This document shows, piece by piece, positions 26,982 to 36,215 of a DNA stretch of 56,420 nt; within the stretch, counting starts at the first letter, position 1, and the number at the start of each line of letters is the position of its first letter. The translations under genes and the position numbers were made by a program. The stretch comes from Phycisphaerales bacterium. GTDB lineage: Bacteria; Planctomycetota; Phycisphaerae; Phycisphaerales; SM1A02. The stretch is taken from the NCBI GenBank assembly GCA_014238125.1, contig JABABS010000080.1:1-56420 (forward strand), read 5' to 3'. Under the pieces are notes generated by a model that worked only from the letters and a program-made list of their open reading frames with translations, did no database searches and was not told the origin of the DNA.

Positions 26982-29081
26982 AACGAATTACGACGCGCTG
27001 TATCAACAATTTCTGGAATGTCTCTAGACCACACAGAGGGATTACAAAAACTAGGGATCGAAACTGTTGCTGATTTGCTTAAACACCTCCCACTTCGTTT
27101 TGAAGAACATCACGGTGGCGTTACAATCGAAGAGGCAACAACTATTCTTGGGGAAAACGATCGCAACCCAGATTTGGTCACCATAGAAGGAGAGGTTGCT
27201 GAAATTCGTCCAATCCGCGGTTGGAAACGGTCCAAGGCACGTGTTGAGGTTTCACTTGAGGATGAAACTGGCACAATCAAAATCAATTGGTTCAACCAAC
27301 CTTGGATAGCTAAGAAATTACATCCGGGCATGCCTATTCGCGTACATGGTTCTCTCTCGATGTACAAGGGTAGCGTACAAATGACAAATCCTCGCTGGGA
27401 AGAAATTGATAATGAGGAATGCACATCAAAAGCGGAGGGTGGTTTATGCGCTGTCTATCCTGCGAATGAATTCGTAACATCAACGGTGATCGCAAAAGCG
27501 ATCAGCGAAGTGATTGATGACGCGCTTCCACAGATTGAGGATCATTTTTCTGCAGAAGAACGTAAAGAACTTGACATGCCTGAACTTCGAGAAGCGTACC
27601 GTAAGGTGCACAACCCGCAAGACCTTAATGAATCAAAAGAAGGGCGAAGAAGAATTTCCTTCGATGAACTATTCCTTCTACAACTTGGCGTCATGTTGAA
27701 AAGACATCAAAGACAAACAACGCTGAACGCACCTGCACTTTGCTGGGATGAAAAAATTAAAAATCGTATTGAAGCACGAGTACCTTTTACACTGACTGAA
27801 TCTCAACAAAAAGTGATCGAAGAAATTGCATACGATGTAACAAAAACTATTCCCATGAATCGGTTGCTTCAAGGTGATGTTGGCTCTGGAAAAACTGTCG
27901 TTGCATTACACTTGATGCTCATGGCGGTTGTAGGCAAAGCTCAAGCAGCGCTGATGGCGCCCACTGAACTGCTCGCAGAACAACATTATGGAACAATAGT
28001 TGACTTACTCCAAGATTCTTCCGTTTCCGTTGGTTTGCTGACGAGCTCATTAACTACGAACGACCGTAAAGCACTGATCGAAAAAATCTCCAACGGTGAA
28101 GTTGACATTGTCGTTGGCACACACGCCCTGCTCACTACTGATGTTGTTTTTTCTAACATCGCGGTTTCAATTGTTGACGAACAACACCGCTTTGGAGTGC
28201 ACCAACGAGCAACCTTGCGAAACAAAAGAGATGATGACAATACTGTTCCCCACACACTCGTCATGACAGCAACACCAATTCCTCGAACGCTTTCACTGAC
28301 TATTTTCGGCGATCTTGATGTTTCAACAATTTCAGGACTCCCTCCTGGCAGATCACCTATTACAACTAGACTAGTACTGCCCGAAGATGCATCAAAAGTC
28401 TACTCTTATTTCAGAGGTCAGGTAGACAAAGGACAACAAGGCTATGTAGTTGTCCCACTTGTTGAAGATTCAGATTCTGGAATGAAAGCCGTTCTAAGTC
28501 ATGCAGAATCGTTGGAACGAGAATACTTTCAGGGCAAACACGTTGCCTTCGTTCACGGTCGAATGAATAGTGAAGAGCGAGAAAAAACGATGACTGCTTT
28601 TCGTGAAGGCAAAGTCGATGTCCTTGTTGCAACAACAGTGATAGAAGTTGGTGTTGATGTTGCAAATGCAACAATGATGGTCATAGAACACGCAGACCGT
28701 TTTGGTCTTGCGCAGTTGCATCAATTGCGTGGCCGAGTTGGACGCGGCGAACTAGCGGGAGTGTGTGCTCTAATCGCTTCCCCAACAACCAACGATGCCA
28801 TCGAGCGGTTAAACGCGATTGTCCAAACAACCGATGGCTTTCGCATTGCCGAGAGAGACCTAGAAATTCGTGGGCCAGGCGAGCTATTTGGTGCAAAGCA
28901 AAGCGGGATTGCACCATTCAAATCAGCTCGGTTACCACGCGACTTACAGTTACTTCAATTGGCTCGGCGAAACGCAGTCGACTACATTCAAAATGATCCT
29001 CTTTTGAAAAATTCTGAACTTCTTCGAAAGAGATTATTCAGCAAATACGGTGAATCACTTGGTCTTGGAGATGTTGGGTAA
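26967..29081 (+). CDS. recG: ATP-dependent DNA helicase RecG
   Basis: The ATG at 26967 gives 704 residues; an earlier in-frame start would run into xseA. The N-terminal wedge/OB domain contains VTIEGEVAEIRPIRGWKRSK. Helicase motif I is GDVGSGKTVVALHLML, motif II DEQHRFG, and motif III MTATPIPRTLSLT. The later motifs include VGVDVANATMMVIEHADRFG and LAQLHQLRGRVGRG. RecG reverses stalled replication forks and processes branched DNA. It is translationally linked to polX (TAATG) and divergent from xseA. Confidence 0.97.
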   Translation: MQDTTNELRRAVSTISGMSLDHTEGLQKLGIETVADLLKHLPLRFEEHHGGVTIEEATTILGENDRNPDLVTIEGEVAEIRPIRGWKRSKARVEVSLEDETGTIKINWFNQPWIAKKLHPGMPIRVHGSLSMYKGSVQMTNPRWEEIDNEECTSKAEGGLCAVYPANEFVTSTVIAKAISEVIDDALPQIEDHFSAEERKELDMPELREAYRKVHNPQDLNESKEGRRRISFDELFLLQLGVMLKRHQRQTTLNAPALCWDEKIKNRIEARVPFTLTESQQKVIEEIAYDVTKTIPMNRLLQGDVGSGKTVVALHLMLMAVVGKAQAALMAPTELLAEQHYGTIVDLLQDSSVSVGLLTSSLTTNDRKALIEKISNGEVDIVVGTHALLTTDVVFSNIAVSIVDEQHRFGVHQRATLRNKRDDDNTVPHTLVMTATPIPRTLSLTIFGDLDVSTISGLPPGRSPITTRLVLPEDASKVYSYFRGQVDKGQQGYVVVPLVEDSDSGMKAVLSHAESLEREYFQGKHVAFVHGRMNSEEREKTMTAFREGKVDVLVATTVIEVGVDVANATMMVIEHADRFGLAQLHQLRGRVGRGELAGVCALIASPTTNDAIERLNAIVQTTDGFRIAERDLEIRGPGELFGAKQSGIAPFKSARLPRDLQLLQLARRNAVDYIQNDPLLKNSELLRKRLFSKYGESLGLGDVG

Positions 29082-30784
29082 TGTCAGTCAACCGAGAACT
29101 TGCAAAGGTCTTTGAGAAATTCGCGACGATTTTAGAAATAAGTGGCGCCAATGCCTTCAAGATAAATGCGCACATCAAAGTTGCTCGTGTTATTGAAGAT
29201 CTCGTTGAAGACATCGCAGCTGTGGAAGACCTCTCGTCACTGCCGGGTGTTGGTAAAAGTAGCATTGCAAAAATCAAGGAATATCTAAAAACTGGTGAAA
29301 TTAAAGAACTAGGCGTCTTGCTCGATTCTATCCCTGCAGGCCTGCTCGATTTGATGCAAGTACAGGGACTTGGTCCAAAAACAGTACGCCGGCTTTGGCA
29401 AGAAATGAATGTAGTTGATATTCCAACACTCAAAGAAGCCATTGCAGATGGACGATTAGAATCAATGCCAAGAATGGGGATGAAAACTATTTCCAACATT
29501 GCCGATTCGCTTGCATTTCTTGAAGTTGCATCAAAGCGCACACGTATTGGTGATGCAATGCCAATTGCAGAAATGATTATTGATACATTGCTGGCAATTC
29601 AGGGGGTGAGTAAGATAGAATTTGCTGGTTCACTTCGTCGTGGAAAAGATACCATTGGTGATATTGATATTCTGGCAACAACAACAAAACCTGAACTTTT
29701 AGCACAGTCTTTTTGTACATTTGAAGGCGTTATAAAAGTTCTAGTTCGCGGGGACACAAAATGCGCCGTTAGACTCGTTTGTGGCATGCAAGTTGATCTA
29801 CGAATTGTTGAAGAAAATGCGTTTGGCGCAGCATTGATGTATTTCACTGGAAGCAAGGAACACAACATCATGGTTAGGGAACTTGCGATTAAACAAAACA
29901 TGAAGCTCAATGAGTACGGTTTGTTTGATTCCACTGAAACGTGTGTTGCCTCAAAAACTGAACGTTCTTTGTACGAGAATCTTGGGCTTCAGTATATTCC
30001 GCCGGAAATTCGCGAGGGGAAACAAGAACTTGCACTTGAGGAAACACCAAAACTCATACAACTCAAAGATATTCTTAGTGATTTGCACGACCACACAATT
30101 GCAAGTGATGGTCATCTCACTATTGTTGAACTTGCAGAAGAAGCGAAGAAGCGAGGCTTTCATACCATAGCAGTCACAGATCACAGCCAATCATCAGTAC
30201 AAGCAAACGGACTCTCACCAGAGAGACTTGTACAACATATTTCAGAAATTAAGAAAGCGAACGAAGAAATATCTGGCATCAACATTCTTGCCGGCAGTGA
30301 AGTAGATATACACAGCGATGGCAGGCTAGATTATGAAGATGATCTCCTTGCACAACTTGACATTGTTGTCGCTTCGCCACACAGCGCCCTCAAGCAAGAT
30401 TCTTCAAAAGCAACGGCGCGGTTACTCAAAGCGATCGAGCACCCACTCGTACATATCATTGGACACCCAACTGGTCGAGTAATCGGCAAGCGTCCGGGAC
30501 TTGATCCTGATATGCCAACACTTTTTGCTGCTGCTGCAGCATGTAACACCGCCATGGAAATCAATGCCAACAGTTGGAGACTCGATTTACGTGACACTCA
30601 AGTACACGCAGCGATCGATGCTGGCGCATTGATTTCAATTAACACAGACGCGCATGCTGCTTGTGATTTTGATCAACTTCGTTACGGCATTTTGACTGCC
30701 CGCAGGGGATGGCTCACTCCTGAAAAATGTATTAACTGCTTCTCTTTTGACCACCTTAGGGCTTGGCTCGCTCGCAGTTGCTAG
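29081..30784 (+). CDS. polX: DNA polymerase/3'-5' exonuclease PolX
   Basis: A 567-residue family X polymerase. Helix-hairpin-helix segments occur at LSSLPGVGKSSIAKIKEYL and LMQVQGLGPKTVRRLWQEM. The nucleotidyltransferase core is FAGSLRRGKDTIGDIDILAT with paired Asp and a third Asp in VDLRIV. The C-terminal PHP nuclease domain shows metal ligands in DLHDHTIASDGH, VTDHS, GSEVDIHSDG, SPHSAL, IGHPTGR and NTDAHA. It fills short gaps and proofreads in base excision repair. Its start shares one base with the recG stop. Confidence 0.96.
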   Translation: MSVNRELAKVFEKFATILEISGANAFKINAHIKVARVIEDLVEDIAAVEDLSSLPGVGKSSIAKIKEYLKTGEIKELGVLLDSIPAGLLDLMQVQGLGPKTVRRLWQEMNVVDIPTLKEAIADGRLESMPRMGMKTISNIADSLAFLEVASKRTRIGDAMPIAEMIIDTLLAIQGVSKIEFAGSLRRGKDTIGDIDILATTTKPELLAQSFCTFEGVIKVLVRGDTKCAVRLVCGMQVDLRIVEENAFGAALMYFTGSKEHNIMVRELAIKQNMKLNEYGLFDSTETCVASKTERSLYENLGLQYIPPEIREGKQELALEETPKLIQLKDILSDLHDHTIASDGHLTIVELAEEAKKRGFHTIAVTDHSQSSVQANGLSPERLVQHISEIKKANEEISGINILAGSEVDIHSDGRLDYEDDLLAQLDIVVASPHSALKQDSSKATARLLKAIEHPLVHIIGHPTGRVIGKRPGLDPDMPTLFAAAAACNTAMEINANSWRLDLRDTQVHAAIDAGALISINTDAHAACDFDQLRYGILTARRGWLTPEKCINCFSFDHLRAWLARSC

Positions 30785-30799
30785 AATGCACGACCTACG

Positions 30800-32281
30800 A
30801 TGTTTGAATCACTCTCTGGAAAACTTACAGGCGCTCTGAGAAACCTATCTGGTCGCGGAAAAATCAGCGAAAAAAACGTTCGCGATTCAATGGTCGATGT
30901 CCGAAAGGCTCTACTTGATGCAGACGTACACGTCGATGTCGTCACCGAATTCTGCGAAGAGGTTGTACAGGATGCACTCGGTGCAAAAGTAACAACGTCG
31001 CTCAAACCAGGCGAAGAGATGATCGGCATTGTCAATCAACGTTTGGTTGATTTGATGGGTCCTGTCGAATCCGGCGTGATGCTCGTTGACCCAGGCCCGA
31101 CGATCATCATGATGTGCGGATTGCAAGGATCAGGAAAAACAACAACGTGTGGCAAGGTTGCTGCGTACCTAAAAGCACGGGGTAAAAAAGTTTCACTCGT
31201 CGCCGCCGACCTTCAACGTCCTGCTGCCGTTGAACAATTGCAAGTCACCGCAGAAGATGTAAATAAACATGGCAAAGGGATTGGGGAAGTTACATGTTAT
31301 GCAGAACCAGAAAAATGTGGCGAGTACGGCACAGCAACTGGAGTTGCGGTTTCAGTTTGTAAACGCGGTGTCAAAGACGCCCGTAAAAACAAAATAGACG
31401 TTGTTATTCTCGATACTGCAGGGCGGTTGCATATAGATGAAGAGCTAATGAAGGAACTTCGCGGCGTGCAGTCGATAACTACGCCGCATCAAATTTTCCT
31501 TGTAGTTGACGCAATGATCGGCCAAGATGCAGTAAATGCCGCGAGTGCATTCCACTCACAGCTTGCTGTAGATGGTGTCATTCTTACAAAGTTTGATTCA
31601 GATACTCGCGGCGGTGCTGCACTCTCCGTGAAACGCGTCACCGGAGTACCAATCAAGTTCATCGGTACTGGCGAAAAATTTGACGCCCTAGAAGAATTCC
31701 ATCCAGAACGAATTGCCAGCCGCATCTTGGGCATGGGTGACGTTCTCTCGCTTGTTGAAAAAGCTCAAGAAGAATTCTCTGAAGAAGACGCAGAAAATAT
31801 TGCCCAAAAGATGGCGAGCGGCACGATGAGCGTGACCGATTTTCTCAAACAACTAAAATCAATTCGTCGCATGGGTTCAATGAAATCACTCCTTGGCATG
31901 CTGCCGGGCGTTGGCGCTGCATTGAAAAATGTCCAAGTTGATGACAAACAATTTGACCGCATCGAAGCGATTGCGAGTTCAATGACCAAGAAAGAAAAGA
32001 ATGACATCAAACTTCTTGGAAAGAGCCGTATCAAAAGAATTGCAAATGGTTCTGGTACAAATCCTTCAGAAGTCAATCGTTTTGTTAAGCAATTCGACAT
32101 GATGAATAAAATGTCAAAACAAATGGCTGGCGGTGGTCTTGGTGCCAAGATGGGAGCAATGAAGGACCTCGCAGGCGGCATGGACCCAGCATCAATGGCA
32201 GGAATGTCAGGCATGCCTGGGCGTGGATCCACGAAAACAAAATCCAATAAAAACCGTTTCAAACGACGCAAACGAAAATAA
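30800..32281 (+). CDS. ffh: Signal recognition particle GTPase Ffh
   Basis: A 493-residue protein with N, G and M domains. G1 is GLQGSGKTTTCGK, the DTAGR motif is present, and TKFDSDTRGG replaces the more common TKLDGDARGG. The M domain starts near DFLKQLKSIRRMGSMKSLLG and carries SGTNPSEVNRFVKQFDMM, the RNA and signal-peptide binding part. A Gly/Met-rich tail ends with a very basic KNRFKRRKRK. It targets nascent membrane proteins to FtsY and Sec. It follows polX by 15 bp. Confidence 0.97.
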   Translation: MFESLSGKLTGALRNLSGRGKISEKNVRDSMVDVRKALLDADVHVDVVTEFCEEVVQDALGAKVTTSLKPGEEMIGIVNQRLVDLMGPVESGVMLVDPGPTIIMMCGLQGSGKTTTCGKVAAYLKARGKKVSLVAADLQRPAAVEQLQVTAEDVNKHGKGIGEVTCYAEPEKCGEYGTATGVAVSVCKRGVKDARKNKIDVVILDTAGRLHIDEELMKELRGVQSITTPHQIFLVVDAMIGQDAVNAASAFHSQLAVDGVILTKFDSDTRGGAALSVKRVTGVPIKFIGTGEKFDALEEFHPERIASRILGMGDVLSLVEKAQEEFSEEDAENIAQKMASGTMSVTDFLKQLKSIRRMGSMKSLLGMLPGVGAALKNVQVDDKQFDRIEAIASSMTKKEKNDIKLLGKSRIKRIANGSGTNPSEVNRFVKQFDMMNKMSKQMAGGGLGAKMGAMKDLAGGMDPASMAGMSGMPGRGSTKTKSNKNRFKRRKRK

Positions 32282-32285
32282 AAAA

Positions 32286-32316
32286 ACAAAGTAAACCCTG
32301 CGGGTTGTTTATTTTT
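32286..32316. terminator. Terminator between convergent ffh and the AI-2E permease gene
   Basis: AAACCC-TGC-GGGTTGTTT with a bulge, flanked by an A-run on the left and ATTTTT on the right, fits an intrinsic terminator usable from both directions. It overlaps the end of the permease gene. Confidence 0.65.
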
Positions 32317-33535
32317 CCTCAAACGGCAGTGGGTCTTTAGCCTGACCATTCGCCCAAGCGCGTATATTTGGCAATACCACTTCTTGTAACGTTATTTTAA
32401 TACACGCCGCAACAGGAACTGCAAGCAACATGCCATACGCTCCAAGCACACTTCCGCCTGCAAGGACTGCGACAAAAATAGTCACTGGATCAAGATTCGT
32501 AGCCTTGCCAGCAATAAGTGGTGTCAAAATCCAACCATCTAATGCTTGCACGATGCCAAAGACAAGCGAAGGCCACAAGATCACCCCCCACCATGTCATC
32601 CGGCTTGCTTCTGGAACACCAAGTTGTTCAAGAAACAACAGCCCAATAGAAAGTGGGATTCCAATAATACCAAGGAATGGCACAGCACAAAGTACTCCAA
32701 TGCCTATACCTAACAGAATAGCGTAAGGAACCCCAACTACCATCCAACCCACTGCAAGTGTAGCGCCCATAATTGCTGCAATGACAATGCGACCACGAAC
32801 AAATCCTGCTACTGCTGCATCCATTTTTTCAAGCAACGATTCTATTTCTACTCGGCTGTCATCTGGAATCAAACTTTTTGCAAAAGCGATTACCTGTGGA
32901 AACCACAAACTAAAAAAGAAAAAATAAAACGGAATCAACACAGCCAAAATACCAAAACGAATGATCGACCCAATAATTTTCAGTGCAACATCACCCGTTT
33001 GCTTTGCTATGTTCAATAAACCGTCCTTTTCATGTGTCGGCACAGTGACTGTTTCGCTGGCATCAATTACCGCTAATTCCTCTTTCTTGCCAGATGGCAA
33101 AAACGCAAGCGTTTCCTGCAAATCACCCTGCATGTCTTCCGGCGCATACTTAGCAGTAACATTTTCTAATTGAGAACGAAGCTTTCCGTTTGTGACATCG
33201 CCTACAAGAGAACTTGTCTGCGAAATTACCATTGGAACAGTCAAAACCAAAACGAAAAGTACAAAAGTTGTCACAATTGTCAGCAATGCAACAATCACTG
33301 GGATTCTTCCTAAAGGGAACTTGGGATGATTTGCCAAGTACGAAATAAGCGGTTCAAAAAGATATGCAAGTAACAATGCGACCAAAAGCGGGATTGTAAT
33401 ATCTCGCATTGCGTACCCCAACCAAACAACAAAAATAATTGCTAGAATTAAAAAAGAATCACGCACCCATTGGATTTGCCAAAGGTGCAAACTTGAAACA
33501 TCTCTTGGTTGTTCTTCGTCGCTCTTGCCAATCAT
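32309..33535 (-). CDS. AI-2E family transporter (PerM-like permease)
   Basis: The start at 33535 gives 408 residues and avoids overlap with the upstream gene. The family pattern is clear: N-terminal helices around LLVALLLAYLFEPLISYL, a soluble loop (about 120-205), and C-terminal helices with VGVPYAILLGIGIGVLCAVPFLGI and GKATNLDPVTIFVAVLAGGS. Members move autoinducer-2 or sodium/protons, or are of unknown specificity; nothing here decides. It probably forms an operon with the two upstream minus-strand genes. Confidence 0.88.
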   Translation of the reverse strand: MIGKSDEEQPRDVSSLHLWQIQWVRDSFLILAIIFVVWLGYAMRDITIPLLVALLLAYLFEPLISYLANHPKFPLGRIPVIVALLTIVTTFVLFVLVLTVPMVISQTSSLVGDVTNGKLRSQLENVTAKYAPEDMQGDLQETLAFLPSGKKEELAVIDASETVTVPTHEKDGLLNIAKQTGDVALKIIGSIIRFGILAVLIPFYFFFFSLWFPQVIAFAKSLIPDDSRVEIESLLEKMDAAVAGFVRGRIVIAAIMGATLAVGWMVVGVPYAILLGIGIGVLCAVPFLGIIGIPLSIGLLFLEQLGVPEASRMTWWGVILWPSLVFGIVQALDGWILTPLIAGKATNLDPVTIFVAVLAGGSVLGAYGMLLAVPVAACIKITLQEVVLPNIRAWANGQAKDPLPFEEK

Positions 33536-33545
33536 GGCAATGTGC

Positions 33546-33968
33546 CTACTCAAAGGCTCCGATGCATTCTCTTAGCTCTTGTCTATGGAATGCTTCGTCA
33601 AAATCGAAGACGCCTCGAAAATCATCAATCGAATCTTGTGGGCTTGTTCGCAGTAATTGTAACTCTGCCATATGGTAAACAATCGCTCCAAAATCATCGG
33701 TTCGGTACACATCCCAATGCCGTAAAACAACTGGTGCGAGCGAACCGTAACATTCAATTGCAAAATCTCGTAATCCCATGCACAACTGTTGCCCAGTTAC
33801 GTGGCGGTCTAATTCATCAAAACCTGGAGCGTTTTCCTGTTCAAGAGCCAAAAGATTGGTGGTATAACCTAAGCCTCGTTCGACAAAATCAAATGCAGCA
33901 GGCGCGTATGGTGTAGATTCCGCCACTTGTGTCCAGCCAAATTGGGTTTTGATAGTTGGGATACTCAT
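33546..33968 (-). CDS. Minf_1886-type conserved protein
   Basis: The start at 33968 (140 residues) is preferred; an upstream ATG at 33998 would add ten residues. The sequence follows the Minf_1886 family: AFDFVERGLGYTTN near the start, then RHVTGQQLCMGLRDFAIECY, VLRHWDVYRTDDFGAIVYHM, and DSIDDFRGVFDFDEAF at the end. The family is small, soluble and found mainly in Planctomycetes and Verrucomicrobia. Its function is unknown and no catalytic motif is evident. The gene lies 11 bp upstream of the permease start. Confidence 0.85.
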   Translation of the reverse strand: MSIPTIKTQFGWTQVAESTPYAPAAFDFVERGLGYTTNLLALEQENAPGFDELDRHVTGQQLCMGLRDFAIECYGSLAPVVLRHWDVYRTDDFGAIVYHMAELQLLRTSPQDSIDDFRGVFDFDEAFHRQELRECIGAFE

Positions 33969-34041
33969 TGTTTCGTTCCAAGATGAATACGCCATCATAT
34001 CGGCGAAAACTATGATAATTGAACAGTCAAGCCTTTTTCTT

Positions 34042-35226
34042 TTAAAAAACCTGTTTTTTAGACAATAAAGGCAGTAGCCATGTCGGCTTATCGTTCGATT
34101 GCATCACTTGATCGAATGTGGATTCGGCTTGAGAAACCATAAGAAGAAGCCCGGCAACACTACCTCTCTCAAGTGTGAGCAAAGATGGATTCACGCCCAA
34201 TGCTGCTGCACCGTTGACAGTCGCCATATTTAAAAGAACTGAAGGATCAGTACATCCCTGCTGGAAAAGAAAACGCATTTCATCGAGAACACTGATTCGA
34301 TCTGGAGTATCTAAACAAATGAGAGAATCTGTACCGAGTGCAACCGACACACCGCAAGATAGCATCTCTTCATACCGATGATTCTTATGTCCAAAGTATG
34401 CGCTTGCTCTTGGGCAATAAGCAACTGTTATATTTGTATTTGCTAGCAGTTCAAGATGATGATCTTCAATGTAATTCAAATGCGCTGCAATAAGTTTACG
34501 CTGATCAAGGTGTCCGACAATTGTATCAATTGGATTGTTATCCCATTTTTTTACTTGATCATTCCACGCACCAATTTTTTTTGAGAACTCAACCAAAGAT
34601 CCGACATGCTTCATCGTTGCTTCAAACTCTTCGGGCAATTCGGCAAGATGGGTCGCAATTGGCTTTCCGCTTTCGAACGCTTTTCGGAATACTTCAGACC
34701 CACATGAATATGGTGCGTGAGGCGAAATTCCAAACTCGCAAGGCATCGCGTTAATTGCATCAATTGCCAGTGTTTCTCGGCTACCCAAACCAAACACTTC
34801 TACAAATGAAACACCGCCAAGAACTGATTCGCGGACTTGCTTTGCAACCGCAACTGTACTTGCAATGTCACCAACCATTGCAGTTCCTCCAGCAAGCGAT
34901 AGCTCAATCCCACGTTGAGTTGCAGCGTGCATCTCATTTTCTGAACTCGTTTTACGAATTGGTGCAATAGTATTTTCTATCCACGAAACAAAGGAATTTT
35001 CTGGCGGTTGTATTCCAATACCACTTAAATCTAAATGCGAGTGGACGTTTACAAATGGCGGAGTAACAAGGCCATGCACGCGAATTGGGTGAACCCCAGT
35101 CGTTCCAATCTCTTCAGGTAAACCAACCGCGATGACTTCGTAGCCATCAATGAGTATTGCTCCGGGAGATGCAAGAATGCCTCTGTAGTCAGCAATTGTG
35201 TCACAATAGATAAGTTTTCGTGTCAT
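34042..35226 (-). CDS. Amidohydrolase (ATZ/TRZ-type deaminase, possibly aminodeoxyfutalosine deaminase-like)
   Basis: A 394-residue metal-dependent hydrolase. Metal ligands are the His pair in NVHSHLDLSG (about 60-69), a His in ISPHAPYSCG, a His in IATHLAELPEE, a further His in LIAAHLNY, and the Asp in LGTDSLICLD. The fold belongs to the cytosine deaminase/MtaD group that deaminates nucleosides or chlorotriazines. Planctomycetes that use the futalosine menaquinone route have a related aminodeoxyfutalosine deaminase, a plausible but unproven role here. It is divergent from the OmpA-like lipoprotein gene across 114 bp. Confidence 0.8.
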   Translation of the reverse strand: MTRKLIYCDTIADYRGILASPGAILIDGYEVIAVGLPEEIGTTGVHPIRVHGLVTPPFVNVHSHLDLSGIGIQPPENSFVSWIENTIAPIRKTSSENEMHAATQRGIELSLAGGTAMVGDIASTVAVAKQVRESVLGGVSFVEVFGLGSRETLAIDAINAMPCEFGISPHAPYSCGSEVFRKAFESGKPIATHLAELPEEFEATMKHVGSLVEFSKKIGAWNDQVKKWDNNPIDTIVGHLDQRKLIAAHLNYIEDHHLELLANTNITVAYCPRASAYFGHKNHRYEEMLSCGVSVALGTDSLICLDTPDRISVLDEMRFLFQQGCTDPSVLLNMATVNGAAALGVNPSLLTLERGSVAGLLLMVSQAESTFDQVMQSNDKPTWLLPLLSKKQVF

Positions 35227-35278
35227 AGAGTGTAATTTCTACCCTCAACTGGGGCTACAAAAGCGATTGAGGTTGATA

Positions 35279-35319
35279 CACTGTACACCGAAGACGGGAC
35301 GGAACCCGTCAATACAGTG
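35279..35319 (+). promoter_or_regulatory. Two-tier stem-loop in the OmpA-like lipoprotein leader
   Basis: CACTGTA (35279-35285) pairs with TACAGTG (35313-35319), enclosing a second stem GACGGG (35293-35298) with CCCGTC (35305-35310). It lies just before the strong ribosome binding site GAGGAGG and the ATG at 35341. Such a 5' structure could stabilise the mRNA. Confidence 0.5.
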
Positions 35320-35340
35320 CCAATACGAGGAGGATCCCAC

Positions 35341-36180
35341 ATGAGCACAAAATTAACGACATCTTTAGGAATCATGACACTCGGCTGCGTTCTCGCAACA
35401 GGTTGTGTTCGGCAAGAACGATACGACACAAACGTGAGTGCAACCAATTCGCTCAAAGAGCAACTCGTTCGCACTCAGACTGATTGCACTACTGCAACAA
35501 CAGCTCTTGAAACTCGCGATCGGCAACTTGCTCAAGCACAAGCGAATTTGATCGCATTGCAAGGTCAATACGACCTGCTCGCAGGTGAACTCGATACGAT
35601 CGCAAATGCCAATGATGATTTACTTACACAAGTAACTGGAATCAAACTAGGCGCCTTGCCAATCGAAACACAGCAGAAACTTGCTGCACTCGCTGCAGCA
35701 TATCCAAATGATATGTGGTTCGATGCTGAAACAGGCATGTTACGTTTTGGAAGCGACTTTACTTTCTCAAGCGGACAAGCACAACTTAGAACATCTGCTG
35801 AAGAATTAATTGCACGTGTTGCGATAATTCTAAACTCACCAGAAGCTGCAAACTTTGAAATCGTTGTAATTGGTCACACTGATAACGTCCAGCCAAAATC
35901 ATCTTCAGTTCGATACCCAACTAACTGGGAATTATCAACCGCTCGAGCTGTGAGCGTTGCTAAAGCACTTAGTTCAAACGGAACAGATCCATCACGATTC
36001 CAAGTCGCAGGCTTTGGCGAATACCGCCCTCTTGTTTCAAATCTAGATGGTGGTACAAAAGAGAATCGTCGTGTTGAAATTTATCTTCAACCAATGACTG
36101 AAACCGATTTATGGGAAACACCTGCGACAACAACCACAGAAACTGTAATCGTTGATATTGCTGAAGAACCAATGAAATGA
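35341..36180 (+). CDS. OmpA-like outer membrane lipoprotein
   Basis: The ATG at 35341 follows AGGAGG and yields 279 residues. The lipoprotein signal has lipobox A-T-G-C (Cys about 22). Residues 40-95 form a coiled coil. The OmpA domain starts at about MLRFGSDFTFSSGQAQLR, with IVVIGHTDNVQ, TARAVSVAKAL and KENRRVEIYL, the elements that bind peptidoglycan. The C-terminal tail is acidic and Thr-rich. A second OmpA-like lipoprotein lies at 23354-23995 with the same plan, suggesting paralogs. The stop overlaps an in-frame ATG of the transglutaminase-like reading frame. Confidence 0.9.
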   Translation: MSTKLTTSLGIMTLGCVLATGCVRQERYDTNVSATNSLKEQLVRTQTDCTTATTALETRDRQLAQAQANLIALQGQYDLLAGELDTIANANDDLLTQVTGIKLGALPIETQQKLAALAAAYPNDMWFDAETGMLRFGSDFTFSSGQAQLRTSAEELIARVAIILNSPEAANFEIVVIGHTDNVQPKSSSVRYPTNWELSTARAVSVAKALSSNGTDPSRFQVAGFGEYRPLVSNLDGGTKENRRVEIYLQPMTETDLWETPATTTTETVIVDIAEEPMK

Positions 36181-36215
36181 TATTTGTTTGGCCCACGCTA
36201 TCAAGTATGGGCAAG

